A stretch of DNA of 64,000 nt from Chelydra serpentina. Lineage: Eukaryota > Chordata > Testudines > Chelydridae. A model generated the notes under the pieces. It had not been told where the DNA came from, did no database searches, and was given only the letters and a program-made list of their open reading frames with translations. Made by a program: the position numbers and the translations under genes. The stretch is taken from assembly GCA_037349315.1 (NCBI GenBank), contig JBAIAC010000019.1, forward strand, positions 21,930,001 through 21,994,000, written 5' to 3'. This document shows, piece by piece, positions 51,330 to 62,775 of this stretch (the first letter of the stretch is position 1; each line of letters starts with the position of its first letter).

Positions 51330-52330
51330 TACTGTCTAAAGGGGAAGGTGACAGTCTACACTAATATGGTCACCACTGTTAAAGTTGTGAAATCTTGTAC
51401 AAAAGTATGCCTTGTGAGGTATCACTGGAAAAAAAAGTTAGTCCGCTGAATACTATCATCTTGTTATAATATGTATATCAACATTATGTATGGAGTTATG
51501 AAATTTTGCTCTGTGTCTAACTCCAACATGTGGGTCTTTAGAAATGCCCCTTTTCTTTAGAAATGCCCCTTTTCTTTAGAAATAACAAAGGAGCTGTAAA
51601 CAAGGGCCTCTGCACTCGTCCCTGAAAACCCCTCAGATAGCAGGTAGGCAAAGGTGTACGCTAGAATCTGCAATTCAGATGGATGGATGGATGGCAGAGC
51701 ACATACAGGTCAGGCAGTTCCCTGGAGTAACAGCCAGGATTTTTCCAGCAAAACAGGCCAAAGTATAAAATAAGGGGAACGAAGTCCCTGAGCCATCTCT
51801 TTTCTACCCCATCTCTGGACTGTGAATTCTGACCAGGGAAATTTTGAACAAAGTTATTTGGGCAATCCAGAGAGACTTATAGAAACTAGCAGACTTAACA
51901 TTCCTGCAAACAATTTGAACTATATACTCTAATCCAACTGTAATGTGTTTTACGTGCCTTAACCTTTTAATAACTCATTTCTTTTCCTAGTTAATAGATC
52001 TTTAGTTAGTTAGTTTACTAAGTATTGGCTACAGCATCGTTTTTTGTGTAAGGTCCTCAGCATCTATTGACCAGGGTAAGTGACTGGCCCCCTGGGGCTG
52101 GAAGAACCTAATGTGTGGTGATTTTTGGTTTTAATCACCTTTCACCACAGAAGTCCAATTTGTCTGGGTGGTAATATAACTGTAAGGCCTAAGGGGACTC
52201 CCTGTGCCTCTATATTAAAACTGATACAGTGATCCAGAAGCACACATTTGTTGCTGGATTAAATCTGGATTATAGAATAAACCAGCAATGTGGGAGCGTC
52301 TACCCAGTTTTTGTCCATCTGACCTGAAAT
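51330..52330. repeat. Probable LTR-type or other dispersed repeat remnant
   Basis: The word set GTATGCCTTGTGAGGTATCA, ATGTATGGAGTTATGAAATT and the later CCAGGGTAAGTGACTGGCCC recurs in turtle DNA as I remember it, probably an endogenous LTR. A 19-bp direct duplication (AAATGCCCCTTTTCTTTAG) at 51542-51579 and a GGAT run near 51678 lie within it. I could not see defined termini. Confidence 0.35.
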
Positions 52331-52722
52331 TGGCTCTCTCAGCTGTGATTGACAACAGGCATGGTGATATTAAGGGTACATTCATAAATGCTGTCTGGTA
52401 TTTTCTACTGTCAAGAAAGACAGGGTCTTAGGAAATACTTTACGAGGTCCTTAACAGGTTAACATTGTCCTTCTAATTCCATAAATCTCTTATCAGTAGT
52501 ATTCAAGATCATTTATAAATTTTGAAAAGACAATTATAAGAAGAGTGAGTCAAGTCCATCGGAGTTTTGCAGTAAGGCTCGAATCCATTCATTTTAGTCT
52601 GGTATGGCTGGAAAAGTTACTTATTTGGTGTGGCTGTTTTTCTGAGGGGAGATCTTTTGTTTAAGTCTTATAATGCTCATTTTTAGTGGTGCCTAAAAGA
52701 GAAGCAAGACGTTCATACTCAC

Positions 52723-52808
52723 GAAAACTTTGTCTCCAACCACATTTTCCATTTGTAGTTGTCTCGTGATCTCCTTGAGAGCTATTTTATCATTTGTCTG
52801 TAAGAGTC
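52723..52808 (-). CDS. ORC4: ORC4 exon, AAA+ core
   Basis: After a split Gly it encodes [20 protein letters not shown] and NVVGDKVF. The start is placed at CTTTTAG|GACTC because it joins the previous exon in frame (NG LLQ). A second AG lies 11 nt further in. The donor is GTGAGT. Confidence 0.95.
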
Positions 52809-53162
52809 CTAAAAGAAAGTGGTGATTATACATCAAACACTAAATTATGTCCTCTGCTCTCTACACACCCCAATGGTCACTGGCTGCATAATGGTGTGAA
52901 GAGACTTCTTCCGGCAACTTTTTCCCCAAGTGGGACTTTCTATTATTTTTGCAGTAAGACTACCCATACCTCTTGAAATGTTGCTTCAGACAATTTATCT
53001 TTCATAACTGAACAATGGATAGCAGGCAAAGATTTTTATGAGAGCAGATATTTTGAAACATCTTTAAAGGCACTACTGATTGAGATTTACAGTAAGTGAA
53101 AACCCACTACAACAAGCAAATATATAGTATTTTTAATTTACAAAAAATAAAATATTACTTAC
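52809..53162 (-). other. ORC4: ORC4 intron
   Basis: A 354-bp intron, AT-rich, with no recognised repeat. Confidence 0.85.
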
Positions 53163-53238
53163 CATTTAGATGAACTTGCATGAGGTTCTCTCTCACTTGC
53201 TTTGCTTCCATGAGCTCTTTTAAGACATGATTTAATAA
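53163..53238 (-). CDS. ORC4: ORC4 exon following Walker A
   Basis: Encodes LLNHVLKELMEAKQVRENLM, QVHLN and the first base of Gly. It directly continues the Walker A helix (GSGKTM then LLNH). The acceptor is TTTTCTAG and the donor GTAAGT. The stretch EAKQVREN differs from mammalian IEEVSEN. Confidence 0.95.
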
Positions 53239-53889
53239 CTAGAAAAAAATAGCACAATTCACATTAAAATACCTCCAGTACTTTTTTAAAATTGAAAACA
53301 GTAAAAAGAAGAAACTGCAAATAAAACAAGAGGATCAAACATCTACTAAAATGGAAGATACTGCTTTATGACTGATCGAATCAAACTTTATTAGTTTGGG
53401 TTGAGGATACTCAAAAGAACATGGAGTACTTCCTGTGCTAACTACATTCTTGACACCTAACATTTGCGTAATTAGAAGAAAAACACTTTAAGAAATTTTT
53501 TGTTCAGGTTTTTAAAAAATCTGTCTTTCAAATCAGATCAATGAAACCCTTCTACATGGGCTCATCACTCCTTTTATCTTTTAAAACAAAATGCAAAGAT
53601 CCAGAACTTTGTGGCATGAATGAAACTTCTTGAAGAGCATGCTGCTGGCAGGAAAGATGACCAATACTGTGGTATCTGGCTAAATTCAATATTCTAAAAC
53701 TTTTGTTATTTCCATGTTTCATGAGTTAAGTGGATTAGTAGTAGTAGTATCAGTTCTTTGTGAGAGAACAGAATATAAAAGTATTACCAATAATTTTCAA
53801 GTTACAACATGCAGACTCTTTTGTATAAAAATCGAATAATAGAAAAAAAGCTTTTACAAAAGATTCTAAAATGATAGCTCTAGCATTTT

Positions 53890-54800
53890 CATTTAGATGA
53901 TTACAGTAGCACCCAAAGGCCCCAATCAGGTTGGGCCCCGTTGTGCTAGATCAGGGGTGAGCAAATTACGGCCCACGGGCCAGATCCGGCCCATCAGGGC
54001 TTTGGATACAGCCCGCAGGATTGCCATCCCCATGGCACCGTGGGCCCCGGGAAGCGGCACCATGTCTCCGCGGCCCCTAGGGGAAGGTGTGGGGGGCAGA
54101 GGGCTCTGCACGCTGCTCTTGCCCATGGATACCACCCCCGAATCTCCGATTGGCCAGGAATGGGAAACCACGGTCAATGGGAGCTTGAGGGGAGGTACCC
54201 ACAGGCAAGTGCAGCGCCAAGCCCTCTGCCCACCTTCCCCCAGGGGCCACGGTGCTGGCTGCTTCCTGGCACAGGGCGGGGAAGGCAGGGAGCCTGCCCT
54301 GGCCCTCGTGCGTACTGCTGCCACGCCAGAGCCGCTCCAGGTAAGCGGTGCCAGGCTGGAGCCCACACCCTGAACCTCCCCTGCACCCCAACTCCCTGCA
54401 CTGAGCCCTCTGCCTACACCCTAACCCTCTGCCCTGAGGCCCCTGCATCCCCTGCCCTGAGCCTCCTCTGCACTCCGCATCCTTCCCTGCACCACTGCCC
54501 TGAGCCCCCTCCTGCACTGTGCACTCTCTCCTGCACCCCAACCCTCTTCCTTGAGTCCCCTTGTACACCCTGCACCCCTCCTCTGCCCCAACCCCTTGCC
54601 CTGAGCCCCTTCCTGCATACTGCATCCCCTTCCACACCCTGAACTCCCTCCTGCACCCCAACCCCCTGCCCCACATTCATGGCCCTGCATGCAATTTCCC
54701 CACCCACATGAGGCTCTCAGGCCAAAAAGTTTCCCCAACCCTGTGCTAGATGCTGTACAAGACACAAAAGAAGTTAAGGTCCTTACCTTGAAGAGTGGAA
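53890..54800 (+). repeat. Ancient amniote repeat interrupted by a hAT element
   Basis: The left part reads GATTACAGTAGCACCCAAAG then GGCCCCGTTGTGCTAGAT. The right part resumes after 54751 with GCTGTACAAGACACAAAAGA and GGTCCTTACCTTGAAGAG. Together they give the continuous word GTTGTGCTAGATGCTGTACA of an old dispersed amniote repeat. The break coincides exactly with the target duplication of the hAT insertion. Confidence 0.75.
53952..54743. mobile_element. Non-autonomous hAT transposon with internal minisatellite (792 bp)
   Basis: The left end is CAGGGGTGAGCAAATTACGG; the complement of the right end is CAGGGTTGGGGAAACTTTTT. The target duplication TGCTAGAT is perfect on both sides (53944-53951 and 54744-54751). 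The left third contains the CCGGCCCATCAGGG-type start typical of MER/Charlie-like elements. From about 54380 to 54670 there is a diverged C-rich tandem array (CTGCACCCCAACTCCCTGCA; CTGCCCTGAGCC) like that in the element at 45116. Long open frames (up to 200 codons) derive from this array. Confidence 0.93.
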
Positions 54801-56212
54801 AACGTTATTAAAAACATCTCACACACACACTTGTTGTATCTTACACACTAAGATGGGAAAGGGTGCACGAAATGAATGGCAGCATGGAATGACAAACCAA
54901 CAACGTGCATAACTTGACAGTTCCAAAGAACAACTTAAAAAATCACCATTTTAAAGACTTCTGTGCTCTCAATAATTTTCTACCCAGCCCTTGACAAGAA
55001 CTGACCTTAAACATAAGTATTTTTATATTCTAGTATGAATTTAATATTTATTCATTACTTCTCCTCCCCCATTGCCTGCTCTATCCAATATCATTAGTTC
55101 CTTTAAAACATAGATCCAACTTCCTCTCCACTAGTATAGCTCTCCTGAAAACCCACTTCTTCCCTTTCACCTTCAAGAAGCCAACTAAATATACTTACAT
55201 ATTTCATTTGTCTTATGAATTAACTGATCACTTATGTAGCAAAAATGGGTTATATACTGGGAAGAAGGACCATAAGAACACTGAAGTTGGAAACTGTTGT
55301 GGTGAGGAAGAGAAGACTTTAGTGTCTTTAATTGTAGAAAGCCCCAAGACACAATGTAGACATTTGTCTGTCACCACCATGATCACTATGGTTACATGTT
55401 ATATCCCTTTCCTCCATCTCAGTTTATCCTTCACACAGTCTGCTTTGTGGGGTATGATCTCTATTTTAGGGCTGCTCTATGCAGTTTTTGTACTGGCAAC
55501 ATTTAGGTTACTTTCAGTTCTGAAGAGTGAGCCCAATGGTAGTGGAAGAATACTACTATTTAGCACTTCAAAAAGGTTAAGTGCTATAGACAAAACCATC
55601 AACATGTTGGTACAAGCACTTTTATATAGCGAAATGTTTGTCAATCTCTCATCACAAAGCCCTGTTAAAAGGGCTTTTTTTTTTTTTTAAGTACTTTAGT
55701 TGTTAACCATACCAATTTTTTAATGTTACGATTATGAAAATTCTTCAGCTATTTTATAGTTTACCAGTTTGAGACAAATTTTTATATTACAAATGGTACG
55801 TTTTTAGCTAAAAGGTTACAGACAGTTTGTAACAAATATATAATATCACCTTTTAAGCTTTGTTATTCAGTTTGGTAAAACTGTAAATGTATGTACATAG
55901 CAACCACATAAGTGTTACTCCACATACCATGTTCATAGGGAGCCTTTAGTCAGAGTGACATGATATACGGTACAGGAGATGCACCTATTAAGTATGTACT
56001 CTAATCAAGTCCTATATCCAGAATCACTATAGTCTAGTCTATTATGTCAGCATTTTACAGGTAATGAAAGTTGCTTACACACTTAAATTGGGATCAGGCT
56101 CTGTTATGAGCCTAACAGAGGAGCTATAATTAGTGTATTATATGTGTAGGATGACAAATCAACAGTTACTTATGCTAGTTAAAGTAACTATAGTTTTTTG
56201 CAATGTTGTAAT

Positions 56213-58328
56213 CAGTTTAGGTGCCACTGCAGGTGAGCATGCACCTCACATGCATGAGGCTGGAGTCTTTTGCATAGCAGTCTGTCGAGGACATCCATGC
56301 ACCCTGTGCCTTTTTATGCTCCTGTGCAAGGGCATAAAGAATGGAGTGGCTGCAACTCTCCCTTAGATCCCTCAATTCAAAGCACAGGTTAGCTGAGGAT
56401 TCAAAGCAGGGATGGAGGGCAGGTCATGAGAACCACAGTGACATCATCTCAAAGAACCATGCAGTTCTGTGGGAGTTGAGAGTAATGAGGTCATCCTTTC
56501 CCATACAAGGAATGTGTACTTCATAGTGCTTGGTAATTTGTAATGTGAAACTGCAAAGAAGATGAAGTGTTTGCCTTCTTGCCAAAAAGGTCAAGTTTCC
56601 TCAGATCCTTGTCCTTGGGCTGATTGTTCTCTTTTGTACTGTTGACCCTGGTGTAGGGTGCACACACACAACTGCTCAACCACCTCTTCTCTGCATGAGG
56701 TTGAGGGGGGCAAGGCCAGTGCATGCCAAATATTCCATTGTAGGCTCCATCAAGCCCTTACTGATGGATAGGGCTATTCTTATGGACCGCAGAACTCAAG
56801 ATGTCAAATAGTTCACAAATATTCTCTTGAATTGAATGGTTTCAATAGCCAAGATATCCACAGTGACTCCTCATTGGGGGGAGGAAGAAGATTCTTGGGG
56901 ATGGGAGGGAAGCTGGTGTCTCCCCCAGGCTTGTTCTGGTAGCTTGCCCAGCTGCTTTTCTGCTTCTGGCAAAGGGGCCCTATTGATACCAAGGAGAACT
57001 GGTAGTCACCTCCTCCTCATGGAGGTGTGTGATGGGGCACAACTCTGGGACCAGTGGGACAGCAATCACCATCAAGGCCAATAGGGTCACAATGGCATAT
57101 TATACTGGTGTTGGCCAGATTGTGGGTAGCCGATCCACTGCCAGTCTTATAAGAGTACTGGGCACCCTTAGGGTGGTGTTCCATCTCTGTCTCCAGCAGA
57201 GTCCCCTCCTAAAAAGAGACTAGAACAGCCTGATGAGGGGCAGAACACCTCTAGGACCAGCAATGCCATCAGGCACAGTTCCTATGAAGATCAGTAGTAA
57301 TGATGTTAGTGCCAGGAAGAAAAGGGTGGATCCTCAAAAGCGAACCCCTGCATCTGGAGTGGTTCCTCAGTCAGTGCTGGTACCAGAGCCAAAGTCTCTG
57401 GCCTTATTGGGTGCTGGTGCTCTGTTACCATCTCTGAAGCTGAATGGCCTTGATGAACTACCCTTGGACTGAGTCCTCCTTTTGAGGTGGATGTTATGTC
57501 AAGCACTACTGCAAACGCAGCTCTGCGCACATACCTGATGCAGAGTGTTTTGGGTCACTGTCCTAGAGCCAGAAATAAAGACATCAGCATTGATGTCATT
57601 GGTATCAAGAACATATTCGACGGTGCCATGATTCCTTGTGCTGATTCAACTGCTTTCTTTGGTCTCTTCTCCCTGCTGAAACTGAAGGTGTACCTGGTTT
57701 TTTCTGGGGCACTATCGGAAAAAAGCCTTCTAGGTTCTAGACAGGATGACATTTCTTCCTCTAGATCTGAGGTTACCTTCAGTGGATTGTTCCAAGAGAT
57801 GCAATTTGAGCCTTGTGTCCCTTGATTTCCGAGAGCACAAGGAAAAGAAGCATTCACTAGGGATAAAGAGCTTCCCCAAGGCAGAAGAGACACAGATTGT
57901 GTTCATCAGGGCATTAGACAGTAACACCGAGCAGGATTTAAACTTTGAAGGCTTAGAGTTTGCCATATTTTAACCATTGTACAACAAGGGTACATACATA
58001 GGTCTGCAGAGGGTTTTCCCCCATCATGTCTGGGCTTTTTTGGAATGTCCAACTAAAATGAGGAACTTTATAGAGTAAACTAAGAAGTGATGAGTGTTTT
58101 AGATAAATCTGGAGCTTAGACAAAAATCCAAGTGGGTCAGACACAATCCAGGTTCCGTATTCCTACCATAGGTAGTAAGAGGGAATAAGGAGGGAGAGCC
58201 AAGGCCACTCTGACTTTATGTCCTTGCACTGGAGCACAAGGTGCATATGCAGCCCCCATGGACACGGATAAGCAAAAGATTCCAGCCTCTCACACGGTGC
58301 ACATGTGCTTACAGTGGGACACACACTG
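56213..58328. mobile_element. About 2.1-kb element with roughly 185-bp inverted terminal repeats, DIRS-like
   Basis: The left 56213-56400 and the complement of 58140-58328 align over their length. Examples are GAGGCTGGAGTCTTTTGCAT against GAGGCTGGAATCTTTTGCTT, and TGTGCAAGGGCATAAAG against AGTGCAAGGACATAAAG. The ATAAAG word may be a TATA-type promoter within the terminus. The interior has broken coding-like frames, e.g. 57233-57472 (SVLVPEPKSLALLGAGALLP) and 57487-57825, Ser/Pro-rich. There is no recognisable reverse transcriptase, recombinase or transposase. Long inverted termini around a coding-like middle fit a non-autonomous DIRS-type retroelement, but a DNA transposon is not excluded. 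Confidence 0.6.
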
Positions 58329-58784
58329 ACAACTCTAAATAGAGCTGCAATGGCTTCAATGGAAACAAGTCTGAGTTACAGGTTTTATACAGACATCAGG
58401 GAGCTTCACAGACATTTCTGTGAAGAAAGCACAAGAATGAAAAACAGTTAAAGCAAATTGAAACTTCATAAAGCACAACCTGCTTCCAATGACAAAAATT
58501 CCCTTTTTTTGGTAGGAAAAAACCCTCAATCTATAAAGGGAAAAGTCAGTTGAGTAACAGGTCAAACATCAATGCAGCCACTCAAAGCCAGATCAGAGAA
58601 ACATCACTAATGCAGCAGTAGAAGTTACCTCTGTTCCTCCCTATGATGAATTAAGAGCCTACAGTTTGAGGTAAGAGACGCCTATAATGACTAAGGGTTG
58701 ATACATTCTGCTAGTGGGACAGTGTAGCATTCAGAGAATTTTAAGATAAGTTTCTGCCAGTCACACTAGGAATATGTTATGCTT

Positions 58785-59340
58785 TGTCACAGGGTGGATG
58801 CACCTTTAAAGGAAAATGGGTCTCAGCCCCAGTTGTGACACCAGTTCACCTTCCCACAGAGTGGAGGGGTCATATGGTTCGATCAGGCCTCTTGGATAAG
58901 AAACAAGCCCAGGTGGACAGAAACAGCCACTTCAACAAAGGGAGCATGGAGAAGGCTGCAGAGTAGCAAGGCTCCTGCAGGAGACCAAGATACCAGGGAA
59001 GAGCAAAAAAGGGGGTTTGCCTGATGGAAGAGTGGGAGTGGCTGCTTGAAGAACAGGGAAGGACTCCTGCTAGAAAGGGCTGGCAATGGCTGCTGGATAA
59101 AGGGCAGATTGGAATGAAGATGCCAGAGTGAGCATGAGCTTTTGTGTTACAGTGATGACTTTACTTTGGGACACTGAGTGTTCTGTACTGTTTGTTATTA
59201 AACTAGCCCCAACCAAGAATACCATTAGCCACAAGGAAGCTTTGTGGATTATTTCCAAGACCCCTGAAACTGATGCTTGCAGAACCACCCTATACCACAA
59301 GGGGGCAGGCTGGAGGCAGCGTTCCTTGTGAACTGCACAT
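58785..59340 (+). repeat. LTR-like fragment
   Basis: Begins TTTGTCACAGGGTGG and ends with GGGACACTGAGTGTTCTGTA, CTGTTTGTTATTAAACTAGC and, further on, CTATACCACAAGGGGGCAGG. This resembles the polyadenylation region and end of a solo LTR. No clear target duplication or inverted TG...CA boundary was fixed. The ORFs in it are unlikely to be real. Confidence 0.4.
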
Positions 59341-59650
59341 AAAGTCTGACTGAAATATGAAATTCTTGTATTTGAACTACAGACATCTGACTATTATAAT
59401 TTCCAAAAGACAAAGAAAAATTTAAATAAGGTTTTTCTTTTGAACAGCCTCATGAATAAATCTCCTGAAATGCTCATAAAAATAGGCATTAACAAAACAA
59501 GATATCTTTAAAAATAAAATCCCACAAAGACAGGAAGTGACCAACAGCCAAACTCTGCCATGGTGTAACTTCAGGGACAGCAATGGAATTGCACCCATTT
59601 ACACCAGGGTCCAATTTGACCCTACATCAACTTGTATTAAGAGCTTTTAC

Positions 59651-59741
59651 CATAGTCTTTCCTGATCCACGGGGTCCAATAATGAGTGCAGAGTTACTTT
59701 CTCCATGGATAGTAGTTCGTTTCAGTAGCTCCAATAGATGT
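59651..59741 (-). CDS. ORC4: ORC4 exon with Walker A
   Basis: Completes a split Lys and encodes [20 protein letters not shown] and [18 protein letters not shown] is the Walker A (P-loop), residues 67-74 by my count, which binds ATP in the AAA+ core. The acceptor is TTATAG and the donor GTAAAA. Confidence 0.97.
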
Positions 59742-60633
59742 CTATAATGACAATGACAATAGGTTAAAACTTCAAGAACAGGAGTATTTGCTGTAGCTGT
59801 AGAAGAGAATTCAGAGAAGAAAAGGCGGCGGCTAACACAGGATGGCCCGTTAACTGCAATCACAGTAACATCCACTGGGTGCAAAATGTAATACAATCCA
59901 AGTAAGAAAGATGATTAGACTCAGATTTTATAAACATTAAAAATGTGTATGTTATAAGAGTATCACTAGTTCTTTACAAGTCTTCTAAATACTATGTTAG
60001 GCAGCAGCATGCCATACATGGAAGTCAAATTTCAGAGAAAAACTATTACATTCAGTTCTTAGCTCCTTCCTTCAAATAGGAAAGGAACGAACCTCAATTA
60101 GTATTAAGAATATTAAACAGCAACTAACAGGTTGACAAACAAATGGTGTTACAACAACAAAAGGGAGAAGGAGACAAAAATGCTTCAAAACGTGTCAGCT
60201 AAGAAACCATTAGGACAGATGTGGAATCACTGACTAAATAATTTTAACCAACTGATTACCCATACTAAGTTTCTGATGCATTCACTGAAAAACTCAGGGT
60301 GTTAATGCTAAAGCATAGGTGAACTTTGACAGAACTTAAGTTTACAAAGAAATTACAGAAAACAAAGATGGCTAGAATAGTGTTCAAAGTTTAAGTGAAT
60401 TGATTTAGCATAGAATGTTAGAATTTAAGTAGAAACAGTAAGTCATTTATCACAAAGTGGTAAACTTATTCTATATTATTCTGGTATGAATATGGAACTA
60501 TGGATTCTTCGCAAAGGTTTTTATTAATGTGTCACTCAAACTTCACACCAATCTGGAGTTATGGAAACGTTACTTGGAGTTCAGACAAAAATACTTCCCG
60601 TTAGAAATTTAAACAATTACTGAACTTCTAAGG

Positions 60634-60735
60634 CAGAGGTGGCCAACCTGTGGCTCCTGACGTATTACTGTGGCTCTTTGGCAAGGTACATTGGTAAATT
60701 CTGGCTCCTTCTCAGGCTCAGGTTGGCCACCCCTG
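60634..60735. mobile_element. Very short hAT element (102 bp)
   Basis: The left end is CAGAGGTGGCCAACCTGTGG; the complement of the right end is CAGGGGTGGCCAACCTGAGC. The target duplication is TTCTAAGG at 60626-60633 against TACTAAGG at 60736-60743. The middle repeats the words TGTGGCTCTTTGGC and CTGGCTCCTT. It is a deletion derivative consisting of little more than its two ends. Confidence 0.9.
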
Positions 60736-60799
60736 TACTAAGGTGTCAGTTCTAGATGCCTTTCCTTAAGCCAAAGCGATTTCCCTTTTTAGGATATCT

Positions 60800-61110
60800 T
60801 TACTGTACATCAAGATAATGTAAGTGATTCAGTGAAGTGTTACTGTAAAACACTGAAATGGCTTTTTCAGTTCTCTGCCATAAGTGAGGAATGAAAACTG
60901 TCCTACTGATTTCCAGTTTATCCATCATGTTGCCTCTCCACAGCGTAACAACATCAACACCATCTTTGTTGCCATGGAGGTCATCACCTGCGATTGGAAA
61001 TTTTTTCCCACACCCCAAAAACATACGGAAGGGGTCCACACAAGATTTTTTTGTAACAATGAAGATCAGGTTTTATATTCTAGATTTGTTTCCCCAAAAA
61101 ACTGAATTAA
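60800..61110. other. Unexplained segment open in several frames
   Basis: The minus strand reads MDPFRMFLGCGKKFPIAGDD and then DVVTLWRGNMMDKLEISRT over 79 codons; the plus strand is also open in two frames. I do not recognise a family. It lies in an ORC4 intron and lacks obvious splice sites matching ORC4. It may be a fragment of a transposon or processed pseudogene. Confidence 0.3.
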
Positions 61111-61404
61111 TTCAGTGACGAATGTGTGCGTAATATGTTTTATTCATTTTTTTTAAGTAGGTTACAATATGCATTTTACACTAGAACACTAATTTTCTTA
61201 CATTGACAATGGGGGAAAAAAGAGAAAAGAAAGGGAGTTAATGTTAACAACTGAAACAATCTTCCAGTGAGAGGGAAGAATACACCTGGAAGAAAGGAGA
61301 AAAATTTAACTTTTACAGCATCTTGGATGTCTTTCAGCAATGAGTGATCAATATTCAAAATAAATTCTTCATTATCAAAAGAGGAAGACAATAAATGTTA
61401 ACAA

Positions 61405-62520
61405 CGTAAGAACGGCCATACTGGGTCAGACAAAAGATCCATCTAGCCCACTATCCTGTCTTCTGACAGTGGCCAATGCCAGGTGCCCCAAAGGGAATGA
61501 ACAGAGCAGGTAATCATCAAGTGATCCACCCCGTCGCCCATTCCCAGCTTCTGGCAAACAAAGGCTACGGACACCATCCCTGCCCATCCTGGCTAATAGC
61601 CATTGATAGACCTATCCTCCATGAACTTATCTAGTTCTTTTTTCAACCCTGTTATAGTCTTGGCCTTCACAACATCCTCTGGCAAGGAGTTCCATAGGTT
61701 AACTGTGTATTGTGTGAAAAAATACTTCCTTTTGTTTGTTTTAAACCTGCTGCCTATTAATTTCATTTGGTGACTGCTAGCTCTTGTGTTATGAGAAGGA
61801 GTAAACACCACTTCCTTATTTACTTTCTCCACACCAGTTATGATTTTATAGACCTCTATCATATCTCCCCTTAGTCATCTCTTTTCCAAACTGAAAAGTC
61901 CCACTCTTATTAATCTCTCCTCATATGGAAGCCGTTCCATACTCCTAATCATTTCTGTTGCCCATTTTTTTGAACGTTTTCGAATTCCAATAGATCTTTT
62001 TTGAAATGGGGCAACCACATCTGCACACAGTATTCAAGATGTGGGTGTCCCATGGATTTATAAAGGCAATATGATATTTTCTGTTTTATAATCTAGCCCT
62101 TTCTTAATGATTCCCAACATTCTGTTCACTTTTTTGACTGCTACTGTACATGGAGTGGATGTTTTCAGAGAGCTATCCACAATGATTCCAAGATCTCTTT
62201 CTTGAGTGGTAACAGCTAATTAAACCCCATTATTTTATATGTATAGCTGAGATTATGTTTTCCAATGTGCATTACTTTCCAGTGAATTTCATCTGCCATT
62301 TTGCTACCCAGTTTTGAGAGATCCTTTTGTAGCTCTTTGCAGTCTGCCTGGGACTTAAATATCTTCAGTAGTTTTGTATCATCTGCAAATTTTGCTACCT
62401 CATTGCTTACCCTTTTCCAGATCATTTATGAATAGGTTGAATAGCAATGGTCCCAGTACAGACCCCTGGGGGACACCACTATTTACCTCTCCATGTTATT
62501 TTGTAGAGTCCTAATTTATA
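61405..62520 (-). mobile_element. CR1 LINE fragment, about 1.1 kb
   Basis: The minus strand encodes two CR1 ORF2 pieces: [20 protein letters not shown] (62216-62425, including the FADDTK catalytic box C of the reverse transcriptase) and [20 protein letters not shown] followed by [10 protein letters not shown] (61593-61862). It then runs into the 3' region with complements of TACTGGGTCAGACAAAAGAT and GCCAATGCCAGGTGCCCC. The frames are broken and the 5' part is missing. Confidence 0.95.
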
Positions 62521-62529
62521 CTAGCAATG

Positions 62530-62775
62530 TTTCATTATTAGTTCCTGTAACAGGGTGACTCACTCCTTAAGACTGGAGCTAGCCATCCCTGATTACAGAA
62601 TAAGCCAGATCTAGGTGAGATCAGGGTGACTGCCCTATAAAGAGCAGCAGGAGGCTGCAATGAAGGGGAGAATGCTCAGGAACTAGACTGCTAGGGGTGT
62701 GCAGGTTCTAGCAGAAACTCCTCACAGTCTTCTGACAAAGCAGGAAAGGCTTCAGGTAGGAAGGCCTGGGAGAAG
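62530..62775 (+). repeat. LTR-like fragment
   Basis: Begins TGTAACAGGGTGACTCACTC, and CCCTATAAAGAGCAGCAG could be a TATA-containing promoter as in an LTR U3. It abuts the CR1 piece. The end was not fixed. It may belong to the same family as 58785-59340, which starts with a similar TGTCACAGGGTG. Confidence 0.45.

Larger units (their letters stand above)
46150..52722 (-). other. ORC4: Long ORC4 intron
   Basis: A 6.6-kb intron with a CR1 fragment (46190-46975), a TIR repeat (47921-48615), a foldback element (49941-50262), a tRNA-derived SINE (50658-50840) and a possible LTR remnant (51330-52330). No exon is seen elsewhere. Confidence 0.7.
53239..59650 (-). other. ORC4: Long ORC4 intron with large transposons
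   Basis: A 6.4-kb intron. It contains an ancient repeat split by a hAT element (53890-54800), an inverted-terminal element (56213-58328) and an LTR-like fragment (58785-59340). From 53.24 to 53.89 kb and from 54.80 to 56.21 kb I see nothing else. Confidence 0.7.

Noticed and set aside
54040..54676. Two overlapping frames of about 200 codons
   Set aside because: Same cause: the internal minisatellite of the hAT element at 53952-54743.
61176..61391. Minus-strand frame DNEEFILNIDHSLLKDIQDA as a possible extra exon
   Set aside because: It does not match ORC4 and no splice sites or neighbours support it; kept only as a weak unknown.
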